Shown piece after piece: positions 4,759-5,679 of a DNA stretch of 5,679 nt. The stretch is taken from positions 1 to 5,679 of the forward strand of contig JACRGN010000185.1 in assembly GCA_016234205.1 (NCBI GenBank). Direction: 5' to 3'. Within the stretch, counting starts at the first letter, position 1. The number at the start of each line of letters is the position of its first letter. The DNA is from Nitrospinota bacterium (GTDB lineage Bacteria > Nitrospinota > Nitrospinia > UBA9942). Below the pieces are notes generated by a model, which was not told the origin of the DNA, ran no database searches, and saw only the letters and a program-made list of their open reading frames with translations. The position numbers and the translations under genes are program-made.

Positions 4759-5472
4759 ATGAAACCCATACGATACACCGTATTAATTGTTGAAGATGAC
4801 GAGAGTATGAGGGATACATTAGAGGCAATCTTAAAAAAGGAATACAGGATTATACAAGCAGAAAGCGGAAAAGAGGCATTAAAGAAATTAGGGGAAAATG
4901 AAATTCAGATTGCCCTCATAGATATTAGACTTCCAGACATTAGAGGAACAGAAATCTTAAAGGCGATAAAAAGGGAAAGACCCGATATAGAATGTATCAT
5001 GATGAGCGTGATTAGTGATGATGAAACCGCAGCAGAATGTTTTAAAAACGGTGCATTAGATTATTTTACCAAAGAATTTGATTATGACATCTTACACCAG
5101 CGGATAAAAAATGCAGCAAGTCTTTATCACAAAAAGATGCTGCTAAGACATTACAGGAGAAAGCTTCAGACATTAGAATCGGAACTCTCCCTCCTCCGTA
5201 AGGAGGCTCCTTCCCCCTCACAACCTATGCATAGATTTAAGGGGAGGTCTGATGAGGGCGATTGCAGCCTCACAGAAAGAGAAATAGGAATACTGAGATT
5301 AAAAGCAAATGGCTTAAAAAATAAAGCTGTCGCAGATAAACTATCCATAAGTGCTGAAACCGTTAGAACCCATGTCTATAACATATTGCACAAACTCAAT
5401 GTTAAATCCATATCTCACGCCACTGCCCTTGCCTATGAAAAGGGTATTTTGAAACTTCCAAAAGAAGACTAA
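4759..5472 (+). CDS. Response regulator, REC domain plus LuxR/FixJ-type HTH
   Basis: This is a two-component transcription regulator. The receiver domain (about residues 6-122) has the acidic pair Asp13/Asp14, the phospho-acceptor Asp55 in LIDIRLPD, a switch residue Ser83, and Lys105. The usual Lys-Pro is Lys-Glu here (TKEFD). A basic, leucine-rich segment (about 124-148) could form a coiled coil, followed by a Pro/Ser-rich linker (150-168). The LuxR-type HTH (about 170-232) shows LTEREIGILRLKANGLKNK, then the recognition helix in SAETVRTHVYNILHKL. The length of 237 is slightly above the NarL/FixJ norm because of the long linker. It starts 6 nt after aroC without a Shine-Dalgarno site, so coupling to aroC is likely. 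No sensor kinase is in the window and the target genes are unknown. The family is secure; the pathway is not. Confidence 0.93.
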   Translation: MKPIRYTVLIVEDDESMRDTLEAILKKEYRIIQAESGKEALKKLGENEIQIALIDIRLPDIRGTEILKAIKRERPDIECIMMSVISDDETAAECFKNGALDYFTKEFDYDILHQRIKNAASLYHKKMLLRHYRRKLQTLESELSLLRKEAPSPSQPMHRFKGRSDEGDCSLTEREIGILRLKANGLKNKAVADKLSISAETVRTHVYNILHKLNVKSISHATALAYEKGILKLPKED

Positions 5473-5679
5473 CCACTCTCTTTTGCCTCCCGTAAACCTT
5501 TTAAATTCATTAAAATTATCATTGCGAGTCGTTGATTAAACCTTACCCAAAAAGTGTCAAAAAAACATATACGATAAAAGGCGTAGATAAAAATACGACT
5601 TTTGTGGGATTGACTTTAATTGATGGGTTGTGTATTTTGAATGCTAAATTTACAACTGAAGCCGCTTTAATTAAAAGAG
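5473..5679. other. Right-end region without a recognised gene
   Basis: The 207 nt after the response regulator show no clear terminator. TCATTGCGAGTCG (5519-5531) resembles the start of a common TCATTGCGAG repeat, cut short. From about 5505 onwards one + frame stays open to the window edge and is listed separately as a possible gene start. A shorter stop-free stretch also exists on the opposite strand over the same bases. Confidence 0.5.
5532..5679 (+). CDS. Possible 5' part of an unrecognised gene, cut by window edge
   Basis: From a TTG at 5532 the frame is open for 49 codons to the edge. It reads LIKPYPKSVKKTYTIKGVD and continues to a segment including FVGLTLIDGLCILNAKF and TTEAALIKR. The alternating hydrophobic pattern looks like folded protein more than noise. 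There is no ATG in frame, no Shine-Dalgarno site, and an in-frame TAA lies about 26 nt upstream, so the start is unsure and the gene could be a broken remnant. I do not recognise a family. Confidence 0.3.
   Translation, partial: MIKPYPKSVKKTYTIKGVDKNTTFVGLTLIDGLCILNAKFTTEAALIKR

Noticed and set aside
5473..5679. Minus-strand gene entering from the right edge (about 40 stop-free codons ending near 5548)
   Set aside because: Hydrophobic, low-complexity translation without a motif; the overlapping + frame looks more protein-like, so only that one is listed, at low confidence.

Overview
The window is a compact, moderately AT-rich stretch of bacterial chromosome. All recognisable genes are on the + strand, separated by small repeat-filled gaps. 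The content is housekeeping: the 3' part of rpsA (ribosomal protein S1), a short-form SppA signal peptide peptidase, an IHF-beta-like DNA-bending protein, shikimate kinase, chorismate synthase, and an orphan REC-LuxR response regulator. An rpsA next to an IHF/HU gene is a familiar bacterial order (E. coli has rpsA-ihfB). With sppA between them it recalls deltaproteobacterial and Nitrospirota-like genomes. The base composition, rich in AAA, ATA and GAA codons, and the many short intergenic repeats suggest an uncultivated lineage of that general kind, but the phylum cannot be fixed from this sequence.

Layout. Bases 1-2753 hold rpsA, sppA and ihfB. The rpsA-sppA gap is 2 nt. The sppA-ihfB gap carries a long inverted repeat made of 7-bp units. 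A clear intrinsic terminator at 2784-2810 closes this block. Bases 2947-4752 hold two shikimate-pathway genes: aroK phosphorylates shikimate and aroC makes chorismate. They are separated by a nested palindromic repeat. The response regulator starts 6 nt after aroC (4759-5472) and is probably co-transcribed with it. The last 207 nt hold no recognised gene, but a reading frame that may be the start of another gene runs off the right edge.

The most notable feature is the density and variety of short repeats. Four unrelated-looking families sit in the three larger gaps: AGTAAGC heptamers, GGAGAAA-type purine units, CACAGA-type units and a TGTCATTC palindrome. Repeat-like DNA also seems to have entered coding sequence. 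A 7-bp array encodes a (SDFGFxI)2 segment in AroK, the AroK C-terminus reads into a CACAGAG-type repeat, and a GERSESSE segment in AroC looks like an in-frame palindrome-derived insert. This resembles the known phenomenon of selfish palindromic elements inserted in frame in Rickettsia genes. I see no CRISPR array, transposase, defence system or RNA gene, and nothing here amounts to a wholly new multi-gene system.
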